Below are positions 38,201 to 48,200 of a stretch of DNA of 64,000 nucleotides, piece by piece; the first letter of the stretch is position 1, and each line of letters begins with the position of its first letter. Below the pieces are notes generated by a model. The model saw nothing but the letters and a program-made list of their open reading frames with translations, was not told where the DNA came from and did no database searches. The position numbers and the translations under genes were made by a program. The stretch lies in assembly GCA_017893485.1 (NCBI GenBank), contig CM030366.1, positions 104,133,796 to 104,197,795 on the forward strand, written 5' to 3'. The DNA comes from Hemerocallis citrina (lineage: Eukaryota > Streptophyta > Magnoliopsida > Asparagales > Asphodelaceae).

Positions 38201-40507
38201 TCCTCTCTTGTTAGTAGGCCCGGTCTTATTGGCGTTCCCAGATATTTGATTAGGAAATCGCCGATCTCACATCCTAAAATAGCAGTGATAGTGTTAACTG
38301 GGTTGACAATTGTTCAGTGATTGGGATGACGCAGCTCTTCCGCAGATTTACCTTCAGTCCTGACCATCCTTGGAAGCATGCAAATGCCGCCTTAATAGCT
38401 ACAACTTCTTCTACTTGGGCCCCTCCAAATAAGAGAGTATCGTCAGCGTATTAGAGTATGTTCATTGATTGATCTATTCCTTTGATATGAATTCCCTTGA
38501 TGATGTTGTTTTCCTTTGCCCTTTTATTCATTTCAGCCAGTCCGTCAGCTATGATGGCAAATAATAATGACAACAAAGGGTACCCTTGCCTGAGCCCTCT
38601 TTTACACCGGATCTCCTTGCCTTGCCATCTGTTTACCTGAATAAACGATTTCCCTCCCTGTACACACTGTTGCATCCACGATCTCCATTTCACTCCAAAG
38701 TCTTTGAGCCGAAGAACTTCGTCTAGGCACTCCCAATAGACCGAATCATACGCCTTTTCGAAATCTATCTTCAGGAGGAATCCATCTACATTTCCTTTGC
38801 AGCCCCTGTACACGATCTCGTGGGTTGCTGCTATATTATCCAAGATGTCTCTTCCACAAATGAATCCGCTTTGCGATTGTGCCACCACGTTTTGTAGATT
38901 AGGTGCCAATCTTTGTGCGGCACTTTCGTGACAATTTTGAACAATCCGTTTAGTAAACTAATGGGTTTGAAGTCCTTTGTCGTGCGAACTTCCTGCTTCT
39001 TTGGGATGAGGATAATTAATGCGTAATTTAGCCTATCCAGGTATGCGATTCCGTTGTGAAAATTGTTGAAGATGTTCATTAGATCTTCCCTGATGATCTG
39101 CCAGTAGATCATGTAGAAAAAAATAGTCAGTCTGTCCGGCCCTGGTGCCTTGTCTTGTCCCAACAGCTTGATTGCCTCGTAAACTTTCTCTTCGGTGAAA
39201 ATATTTTCGATTCCCTCGCTCCCAGCTATCCTAGAGGAACTCCACATATCTGGCGTCAGCATACACCTAGCTTTGACTCTGCTGCCCAACAGCTCATGAT
39301 ATTTGTTATCTAAGTGTCCTCTAATTATTTCCTCGTTCTCAGTCCAATTTCCATCAACAAGGAGCCCCGCTATATGATTCTGTCTTCTTCTTCCGTTTGC
39401 CACCTTGTGAAAGAATTTTGTATTGGCATCCCCTTCCTTTAACCATTGTATTCGTGATCGTTGTTTCCAATTCATCTCCTCCCCAGTTTGTATGTTCTGT
39501 ATTTCTAGCCTCACATTTGCCAGTTCATCCTTCTCTGATCCTGTCAGATCTCTGTCCTCTTGCAGAGTTTCCAACTCAAAGATTCGATTGCCAAGTGTTT
39601 CTCTACTTACGGCTGTGTTGGAAAATTTTAACTTTTCTCATCCTTTCAGCTCCCTCCGAAGACGTATAGTCTTCTCCACCCAGATTCCAACTGCTGAATT
39701 TTGGATAGTGGTTCGCATCCACGACTCCTGAATCACCTGCCGTGTTTCATCAAAAGTAGTTCATGATTTCTCAAATCTAAACGGAAAGAATTTCTTCCTA
39801 TAGTCTTGTTCGCAGTCTATCACTAGCGGTAGATGGTCGGATGTATATCGAGCTACTGATCTCACTTTTGCTTGTGGGAACATCTCCTCCCACTCGTTTG
39901 ATACCAAAATTCTATCAAGTTTGGCTAGGATTGGATTGCGTTGCATGTTGGACCATGTGAATTTTCTGTCGGTCATTTCCAACTCCATCAATTCTAAATC
40001 ATCTATAATTCTATTGAACGTCTCTTGCTCCGAGCAGTTGTGACCTCTACCTCTATGTTCGTCTTGGAATCTAGTGATGTTGAAATCCCCTCCTACTACC
40101 CATGGACTATCCCATCTATTCCTGATATACTGGACCTCCATCCAAAAATCTTTGCGCGCTTTCGAATCGTAGGGCCCGTACACCGATGTAACTACGTGTT
40201 CCCAATCGTCACTTCTCCTTCGTACTCTAATTGACACCGTGAAGTTTCCAATAAACTCGTCCATGATCTGAAAGATCCTAGAGTCTGCTCCAACCGCTAT
40301 TCCTCTGGAATATCCCATCGCCGCTTTAAATCTCCATTCGTAATTTTCTGCCCATCTAAGCCTAGCGAATTCCTCAACGGAATGGTTCTCAATTCTAGTT
40401 TCTTGAAACCTACAGATGGACAGACGTATTTTATTAATAGATAAGGAAATCAATCTCTTTTTACTTTTCTGCCTCATCCCTCTAACATTCCAAAAGATGT
40501 ACACCAT
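35230..40507 (-). pseudogene. LINE ORF2: endonuclease, reverse transcriptase, zf-RVT (interrupted by a solo LTR)
   Basis: Translation starts MVYIFWNVRGM at 40507. Endonuclease hallmarks are FQETR, VVGGDFNITR and TSDHLPLV. An in-frame stop follows FRFEKS at about 39761. RT hallmarks follow: DKAPGPDR, FKPISLLNGLFK, DFEKAYDSVYWE, GLRQGYPLLSLLF (the usual Asp after GLRQG is Tyr) and YADDTLLFGG, whose preceding Gln codon is TAG/TAA-like. A frameshift lies near 38.9 kb and more are in the thumb region. The C-terminal zinc-binding domain begins LKVKVFSWLVHNDVILTK at about 37.33 kb and is cut at 37247. It resumes left of the LTR as CLQADEDTTHLFFTC (35600) and ends near 35251. The element would act by target-primed reverse transcription in the nucleus; this copy cannot. 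Confidence 0.9.
35603..37242 (+). mobile_element. Solo LTR (1640 bp) inside the LINE, TSD AAGTC
   Basis: It starts TGATGAACAC and ends GCACAACA. AAGTC flanks it at 35598-35602 and 37243-37247. Removing it and one AAGTC rejoins the LINE zinc knuckle as CRTC followed by LQADEDTTH, so the insertion point is exact. A CTATAAATA box is at 36138-36146, and the leader upstream resembles that of the solo LTR at 18.6-18.75 kb. The 3' part (GTGGGATCGACCC...CGTGCACTTGCGAGG) is of Tat/Athila type. It contains six or more CAGTCGACTG-like palindromes. Confidence 0.9.
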
Positions 40508-41689
40508 TATAAAACCGTACTCGACACCTACCCTCTACACCCTCCGCTACCCCGGCTTGCTTAAGTCAGTGTTGCTCTAGATTATCCTCTAATGATTGCT
40601 ACATTATCTAATTGTTCTACCCTGTTAGAACCCATGGCTAGACCGTAGAGACTTGCAAAATAAATGAGCGAATCATCATTTAATGAATTTAGAATTGAAC
40701 AATCGTTATAAAGAGTACCGCCTGAAGTAGGATCCACTGGTGAATCTTTAGGCTGCCCATTGTGATTCTCATCCTGATTACTTATCTGCAGTTCACCCTT
40801 GTTTATTTGACGCTTCCTCTTCCTCTGATACTCAGTAATTTTCTTAGTAGTTTTGCTACCGACACTTCTTCTTGTGTCCCTGTCTCCCATCTCTGTTTCC
40901 GTCTCCGAAATTATGTTGTCTTCGCGAACTCCGTCCAGTGCCCCAATAATTCCCCCGCGTTCATCTTGATCGGACGAAATCTGGACCTCGACTTCTTGGG
41001 TTGGCTACCCCATTACCGAAGTAATGCCAGTCTTTGTCCCCTCAATCTCTTTCCTTGTTGCATTGTGATGTTGCTCTTGACTTTGCAAACCATGGACTCT
41101 CCTTTTTACTAGTGATGTCATAGCTAGCCTAATAGACTCTTCCACCTCTGCTTTTGTAAAGTGATTCCACTCCTCTTTGCATATGCCCATTTTCCTACTT
41201 GCCTTGATTCCCCCATTGTCACTGTCTTGCTTTTTGAGAATGCCTCCTTTCAAATGGGGGCATTTGAGTTGATTTGACAAGAGACAATGTTGTTTCTGCC
41301 ACCCTACTGTTGTTGATTTCTACCTCCCACATCCTAGGTGTCTCATCTTTTCCCTCAGACAGCTGAGTTTCTTCTTTTTCCCTACTTTTCAGCTGACACT
41401 GCGACTTCCCCACGTCATGACCCAGCGTCTCATCCTTTTGGCGCCAAAAGTTTCAATTTTTGAATTGGTCAATGACAGCTGGAATGCCTCTTAGATCGGT
41501 AGGTTTAGGTGGACGGTGCAGATCATCTTGACTCTTGATGAGCCGTATGGGATTGTTGCCTGTATGATTTTTTGATGAGCGGCTGTGATTGGCTTCCCCT
41601 AGATTGTGCAGTCACACTTTATCTTCCACCTCTAGCTCCTCATCCTGTCCGTCAAATTCGCCTTCAGCTTCTGCCACCGCCACCCCTCA

Positions 41690-43038
41690 AAACGTGATGA
41701 TCTTCTTCGTTTCTACAATGACCCACACGTTACAGACCTCATTTTCGAATTCCACAAGTATCTTTGAAGGAATGTCGCATCTGTTAGCGACCTCGATCCT
41801 TAGTCTAGCATACTTTCGGCACGAGTGGGTCAGCGTCCCCTTATCAACCTCAATCACCATTCCAAAGCTACGAACGATGTTCTGAAATCCCGACTTCACC
41901 CAGACATGGAATGGTAAATTGAAAAGACGTATCCAAACCAGAGGCAGACCAGCGGTTGTAAGAGCACCTACTTCGCGCGTCCACGGCTTGAGAGTGATGA
42001 AGAATTCCATACCTTGCGAATCCCTGCCTTCCAAGCCCTTCATCAACAGTGCGTCTGGTGTAACTCCGCTGTCGTTGCAGTGAACAAAGAAATAGTCGCC
42101 AGTAGTCTCTTGCACATTCCATGTCGACGACGCTGAGACGACCACTAGGAACAGCTCAGTAATATCTTTAACATTCGGATTCCCCGTCTGTGCCTTCACC
42201 ATCATACAGCTGTTATATCGCCTCTCGAACTCTGCCATTAGCGGCATCGGAGTAATCATCGCTCTGATGAAACTTCTCTCTCCAGCGACGCTTTCCTGAG
42301 TTGTACTCTTCTCCGAGATAATCGGCACCTCTTGCAATAGTGGCAGCACCTTGGAGCTCGACGCCGAAGTTGCACGGTATTTTGGACATGCCGTTGATAT
42401 GTGGCCGGACGTTTTGCACACGTAACAAAACCAATCATTTTTGCAACTATTGATTGAGTGACCATGTTTGGCGCATTTGTGGCAACTCTGGCGTTGCTAA
42501 ACTTTCGCTCGCCAGAGAAGCTTCTGGTGGGTGATTTCTTCTGAGTCTTCCTATGCTTGACGAGCACCCATTCACCTTCTTCGTCTTCTCGTTTAGTGGG
42601 AGCCTCTATCTCCGGTGATGGGATCTGGCGTCGAACTCTATGTTCGGCCGTCCCCCTGTAACTGCCTCCAGCGACCTCCGCATAACTCTTTTTGGTGCGC
42701 TCCTCCTGTGCTACCCCTAGATGGCGAGGTTGAGATGAATGTCGTCTTGATCTCTCTGAGTTCCTGCTAATGTCTCCCGTCGCTCTTGGTCCATCTCTGT
42801 GACCTTTCGGCGAGCGAGTCGGAGTTCTACCTCTAGTTCTGCGACGAAAGTAGTCGTCGTCGTCATCTTTCTTCCTGCCATGATGCTCTCTCTCCTCGTC
42901 CCTCGTACGCTTCGGCATGTTCGGAGACCTATGGATGTTGCTTCTCTCGTACCTCTCAGCTTGAAAGTGGTGGGAGTGGGAGTGGTGGTGGGAGGGAGTT
43001 CTCATTCTCTTTCTTACGGGAGTGGTGGTATATATCAA
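41690..43038 (-). pseudogene. LINE ORF1 (RNA-binding, CCHC zinc knuckles)
   Basis: The minus-strand N-terminal part from 43038 is very basic and Arg/Ser/His-rich (RDEEREHHGRKK, RGRTPTRSPKG). After a frame change near 42.42 kb come two CCHC knuckles, one around CAKHGHSINSC and one CKTSGHISTAC, and then a globular region with FFVHCNDSGVTP, GLPLVWIRLFNLPFHVW and TLTHSCRKYARLRIEV. The last part resembles the DUF4283-type domain of plant LINE ORF1 and related proteins. Here the knuckles precede that domain, whereas in many plant LINEs they follow it. The chain ends at a stop near 41687; a further acidic/basic tail to about 40580 may belong to it. Confidence 0.65.
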
Positions 43039-43167
43039 TGTCTCCCGTCACTTATTCTCTTTCTTACGGGAGTGGGAGTGGTGGTGGGAGGGAGTTCTAA
43101 ATTGCTATTATTTTTTGTTATCTTATTGTTATTCGGGGAGAAGAGGAGGAAGACAATAAAAAAACTC

Positions 43168-44390
43168 ATTATCTTTTTTTTGAGGTTAAAGGTGGAATAA
43201 CACTACCCTGTTTCATTAATAAGAAATTAATAAAACAACCCCGGCGTACCGGGTGAACTACAAAAGTACAGTGCAGAAAATAAAACATAATCCCCCAACA
43301 AAACCCTGGGGGGTGGGGCTAATCATCCATACCAAGGACAACCTAAAGCACAGTAGATCGGAACAAAATACACAGTAGAGGAAATTACAGTTAATGGAAA
43401 TCCGACGTAGCATATTCCATATGAGTGTGGGGGACGCCTACCCCTCAGTCCAGTGTCGGTCCAAACTCTACTTCCTCATCATCAAATTCCTCCACCTGGA
43501 AGACTCTGGCAATCCTCTCTCTCGCTCCTGTGGCAGCAGCTGTGGCCCAAAAAGAAATAAGATGCATGATTTGAGTAAGGTTACCAGAAATACTATTACA
43601 TGAAGCACGAAAATAGAAATTATTTCTGTCTAGCCATAACACCCAAGTAGTAGCCGCAATGGCTATGTACCACGCATCCTTCATTTCGTGGCGTACCGAG
43701 GCAAATTTGGGGCCAATCCACAATTTCTCGTATTCGCTGGGGTAGTCACCTGTTCCTAAGGCCCGTAATACCTCTATCATAGTTGCCTTACTCCTTTGGC
43801 AGTGAATAAAAAGGTGATTGAGAGTCTTCGTGTGTATGTTGCAGAATCCGCAGTTGGTCGCTATTTGGGGTTGCCTTTTGACAAGGTTCTCTCTGGTGAG
43901 GATTGCATTATTGAGCACTGGCCAGAGGAAGACCCTTACTTTAAGGGGTGTTTTGGCCCTCCATAACACCTGTGCCCAGCTGGGTCTGCATCCTCGATAA
44001 TGAATTCGTTGGTATAGAGACCTAACAGTGAAAGCTCCTTTGGTCTCTAATCCCTAGCGCAACTGATCTGGGCCATGCGCACACATCGCCCCGTTCCGTG
44101 TAATGTTTGTTTGCAGTTCATGCAGTTGCTGATGTAGACCTAGGTTTAGAGGTCCTCGAAAAGATGGTCTCTAATTGCCCCTCTTCCATATCTTAGCCAC
44201 AGAAATATTCGGGCGAGTTGTTTTCTCATACAGATCCGGGAAGGTCTCCTTAAGGGTATGTGCGCCCACCATTTATCCCACCAGAATCTGGTGGATCGTC
44301 CATTACCAATAGTCAATACAACTGCTGAGTTGAAAGGCCCGCTTACTTTGGTAATTCCTTTCCAAACATTATTGGTGCTTCCACACACCC
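43168..44390 (-). mobile_element. Second LINE, 5'-truncated, with ORF2 C-terminal end
   Basis: A poly(A) tail on the minus strand (TTTTTTTT at 43173-43180) marks its 3' end. The zinc-binding C-terminus reads LKVRVFLWPVLNNAILTREN, CGFCNIHTKTLNHLFIHC and a WVLWLDRNNF motif, ending at a stop near 43445. Upstream, at about 44390-44146, is a piece WKGITKVSGPFNS and FWWDKWW. It is cut at about 44390, next to an A-run, so only about 1.2 kb survives. The adjacent TSD of the first LINE shows that LINE 1 integrated directly beside this tail. Confidence 0.8.
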
Positions 44391-44430
44391 AAAAAAAAAA
44401 AAAAAAAACTGTCGTCAACCATTTTTTTCA

Positions 44431-44558
44431 TCTATATTATAAATTACAAAGAAAGCTATCAAGTGCCTCTCATTCAATCTCCCTTAAAATCAATGGTCTA
44501 GATTGATTCTCACAAAACATATTTTCCCGCCAAAAATTTCAAACTCCAAAATTAAATT

Positions 44559-44589
<31 letters not shown>

Positions 44590-45027
44590 TAAAAAATTAA
44601 TACTTTATTACTATCTCTCTATTCTCTCTTCACTTTTTCATATTTCCTTCTTTCTCTCTCTCTGTCTCTCCCATTCTTTCTTTATTTACTTGGAAATTTA
44701 GATTTTAAGATTTCGGGTTTGTAAAATTTTCAGAATTTTTATGTTTTTTTTATTGCACATGTTATACTGAAAATAGTAAATATCTCTTCAACAGTTAAAT
44801 TTCATCATTTTCTACACTTAAAAGTTCTAAAACTTAATATTTTACACTCCTATTTATAATTATTTTTCAACATATACTAATAGAAACATGGATTTTTATT
44901 TATAACTAATTATTGTCATACTATCCAAACTTGAGCTACGTAATTGTTGTTTTATTATTACATGGTTTTTCGTATTTTGTATCATTCCGAAAACGTGCCG
45001 TAGGCACATGTCCACGGGCAAATCTAG
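44431..45027 (+). mobile_element. Non-autonomous Helitron (597 bp)
   Basis: It starts TCTATATTATA after an A (44430) and ends CTAG at 45024-45027 before a T (45028), the A/T target expected for Helitrons. About 13 bases before CTAG is a hairpin CGTGCC-GTA-GGCACA. Its interior is similar to the element at 52531-53739, including a poly(C) run near 44562-44578. It carries no RepHel gene. Its 3' end lies 256 bp upstream of the CPSF-A-like start codon, so it is part of that promoter region. Confidence 0.85.
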
Positions 45028-45283
45028 TTTTTTTATATTTGGCAAAAAGACTAAAAACTTGTATATTTCTCTCTCCAAAATTTCCTCCCTTCAACCAACG
45101 CCCTAATCGCAAACAAACTTCCCAAAACGGCAAAACCCCTTAAAACAAATTTAGACGTGCCACCGTTTCCAACTTCAAAAAAATCCCTCGATTCTTCTCC
45201 TTCTTCACATCTCACCCTCTTTCTCTCTCTCCTCTCCAAACCCTAACCCTCTCTTTCTCTCTCTCTAGATTCCTGATAGCAAA
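45028..45283 (+). promoter_or_regulatory. Promoter and 5' leader of the CPSF-A-like gene
   Basis: Only about 250 bp separate the Helitron end from the ATG. The stretch becomes strongly pyrimidine-rich (CTTCTC, TTTCTCTCTCTC) and contains AAACCCTAACCCT (about 45238-45250), a telo-box common in leaders of housekeeping plant genes. A possible TATA-like word (TTTTATATTTGG) is at about 45030. Sequence directly around the start is GCAAAATGGTC, a good plant initiation context. The transcription start cannot be fixed from sequence. Confidence 0.5.
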
Positions 45284-48200
45284 ATGGTCTCCACCGCCGT
45301 ATCCGATCCGACGGTCGGCGGCTCGAATCTCGGCTGCGGCGGGGCCCGCCAGCACTACCTCGCGAAGTGCGTCCTCAGCGGCAGCGCCATCCTCCACGTG
45401 GCATGTGGCCACATCCGATCCCCTGAAACCCTAGATTTCGTTTTCGGAAAGGTCAGAAATTTCGCCCCAAAGTCCACCTTTTTATTCATTTCAAAGTTGT
45501 GTTGGTAAATGAAAAAAGTATTCTTTTGAATGTGAGAACCCTTTGTGCGAGTTTTTTGCCATACTAGGCCACTTTTTGAAACCATTTGCGAATATGGGCC
45601 ACTTTTCAAACTGTCAGCGTTTCTGAGCTTTTTGGAGGTCGCTAATGGAAGTAACGGTCTTTCGTTTATTATTAATTTTTTTTTGATTTTTTTTTTTGTG
45701 GTCGCTATTCTCATTAGTGACCATAGTATGTGTGAAGTCGCTAATGAGAATAGTGACCTTATTTGAGAAGTATCTAGACACTTAACAAATTCTAAAAAGC
45801 TAGTGCTATCCGATTTTTTTTTAAAGGTTGCTAGTGAGAATAGCGACCACAGTATACTGTTGTCGCCATTCCCACTAGTGACCACAAGTGATGGCGAATA
45901 GCTCCTCAATTTGCTATTCTCAATTGAAAATTTTCAAGTATCTGATTTCCTACCTAACCATGATTGATCAGCTATTGACTGTGTCTGTACCCACACAACA
46001 TTTATTTGAGAAATAGAAAATGAGAAAAAGAAAACAATGGGAGGGACTCAAGAAGAGGGAACGTACAAGTCAGAATTAATGACATTTGAAGTCACTAACA
46101 CCGACTTCACTAATACTTCTAACTCATAACAGTTGAGTTATGAATAATTTCTCCCTCACCAGTGGTCGCTAGTGGGAATAGCGACCACAGTATAATGCGG
46201 TCGCTATTTCCACTAGCGACCTTAGTTTTAATTTAATTTTTTTTTGATTTTTTCAGAAAGCACTAACTGTCTAAAATTTGTCAAGTGTCTTAATACTTCT
46301 CAAATTAGTCTGCTATTCTCATTAGCGACTTCACACGTACTGTAGTCGCTAAATGGAAATAGCGACAACAAACAAAAATTTCAAAGATAAAATAAACGAG
46401 CGACCTCTATTCCCATTAGCGACCTTCAAAAGGAAGAGACCGCTAATAGGAATTGTGGCCACTGCTGATGTGGTAGCAACTAGACCACAAGCGCTAATAG
46501 TTTATAAAGAGGCCCATCTTCGCAAATAGTTTCAAAAAGTGGCCTAGTACGGCAAAAAATTCCCTTTGTGTTTAATTTGTCGTTGATGAAGATTTTATTT
46601 TTAAAAAAGGTATAAGATTTTTGTGTGTGGAGAATTATAGGAAATTTAAATTTGAAATGGATGGTTATGGTTGAATAAATAAATAAGTTTGGTTAAGGGT
46701 TAGGCTTAGGTTCATTTCCCTAGATTTTGATACTGATTTGTGTACTATTCCTGATGGTTGGTTGATGTAGTTGTATACTCTACTCCAGTGTAGTCGAAGG
46801 CTTAAGGCGCAACACAATTTCACTATCCCATAAAAAGCCTGAGGCGCAAGACGCAATTTGATGCGTAAGCCTCACTTAACCAAGGCTCATTATTACTTTT
46901 GGGGGTTTTTTAAATTTATAAATAAGATTATATAAACAAGATAACATCATAGCAACAAAATATATCATACAATGGCCTTATTATTTTTGTAAAACTACAA
47001 TGTGTTCCTCTGTAATGTATAACTACAATGTGGTTCTTGCCCCAAAGATGAAGTGATACAATGTGTAATGTATAATTACAATGTGTTTCTTGCCCCAAAG
47101 ACGAAGTGATACAATGTGTCCCTCTGCAAAACTACAATAATATTATGTTAACCTTGAATTCATAGTTTCATATGGTAATGAGCATACAGTATTACAGTAT
47201 TACAATAAGGAAGATACTTACTATACAACATACAATATTACAGTATTACAGTAATTGGCATACAGTAAAATTACACTAATATCAAATTAAATATTACTAT
47301 AATGAGCATACAATATAACAATATTATAGTCTTAGTAAATAGTAAGGTATTTTAAAATATTACAGCAAAAACATAAGGTTAGCCGACCATAAAATTTGGT
47401 CATGCTCTACAATGAAATATGGTGCAACTTTTGAATAAGGCATGATTTCATGATTATAGTAAATTATGGAATGAACTAGCTTCACAATTTTGTTTCGAAG
47501 TAATTTGCAAAAACATCATAAACAAAGATAGACGAAAATCCAAGAAAGAAACCATAAAAGTGTAAAATCGGAAAGGAAAGAAACCAGAATAGGACTGGAG
47601 AGTTTGGAGACTGTGTAAAAAGGCCGCCGGCGCAACAGATCTACTTTTGTTGTAGCCTTTGATCTGTTGTATGTTGTCGTGTCGAGCTGCTTCGTTGTCG
47701 TCGCCGATGTTGTTGAAAGGGGGAGGAGATTGATGAGGATGAGTGCAGATTAAGGAGTTGGGGAGGTGGTGATTGGGGTTAGAGTTTGAAATTGGGGATG
47801 AAAGAGAATTGGGGGAGTTACGGGATATGAGATGGGTTGAAGATGGGTCGGGTTGTGAAGACCGGGTCAGGTCGGGTCGGGTCTGTTATGTTCAGGCGCG
47901 CCTTTTGCTTGAGGCGCAAGCCTCGAGCCTTTGCTAAGGCGCGTTCAGGCGCAAGCCTGAGTGAAGCTTCGAACAAAGGGGGAGCCTTAACCGAGGCTTG
48001 AGGCTCAAACCGTTGTTAAGCCTGAGCCTAAGGCGAGCCTTCAACTACACTGTTCTACTCAGATTATTCTAGGAGTCATTCCACAATTATTTAAGTTTTC
48101 AAGGATGTGTGTTACTTATAATACTCAGCACTTCATTAATGGTTTTCAAATAACCCTACCAATTATATGCTTGTATTTATAAAGAGAGAAATCTTCTCTG

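Larger units (their letters stand above)
34987..43153 (-). mobile_element. LINE (L1-type) retrotransposon, apparently full length, 14-bp TSD
   Basis: An exact 14-bp duplication, CAATAAAAAAACTC, lies at 34973-34986 and 43154-43167. On the minus strand the element ends at the left in a short poly(A) tail (seen as TTTTTTT at 34987). It carries ORF1 (RNA-binding, zinc knuckles) and ORF2 (endonuclease, RT, zinc-binding C-terminus). A 1640-bp solo LTR (35603-37242) lies inside ORF2. Without it the LINE is about 6.5 kb, a normal full length. The 5' end has a duplicated 'ctctttcttacgggagtgg' stretch near 43010-43100. Both ORFs have frameshifts or stops. Confidence 0.9.

Noticed and set aside
45355..45909. 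A 184-codon minus-strand ORF over exon 1 of the CPSF-A-like gene
   Set aside because: It overlaps the exon and the MULE-type TIR in antisense and has no family resemblance.
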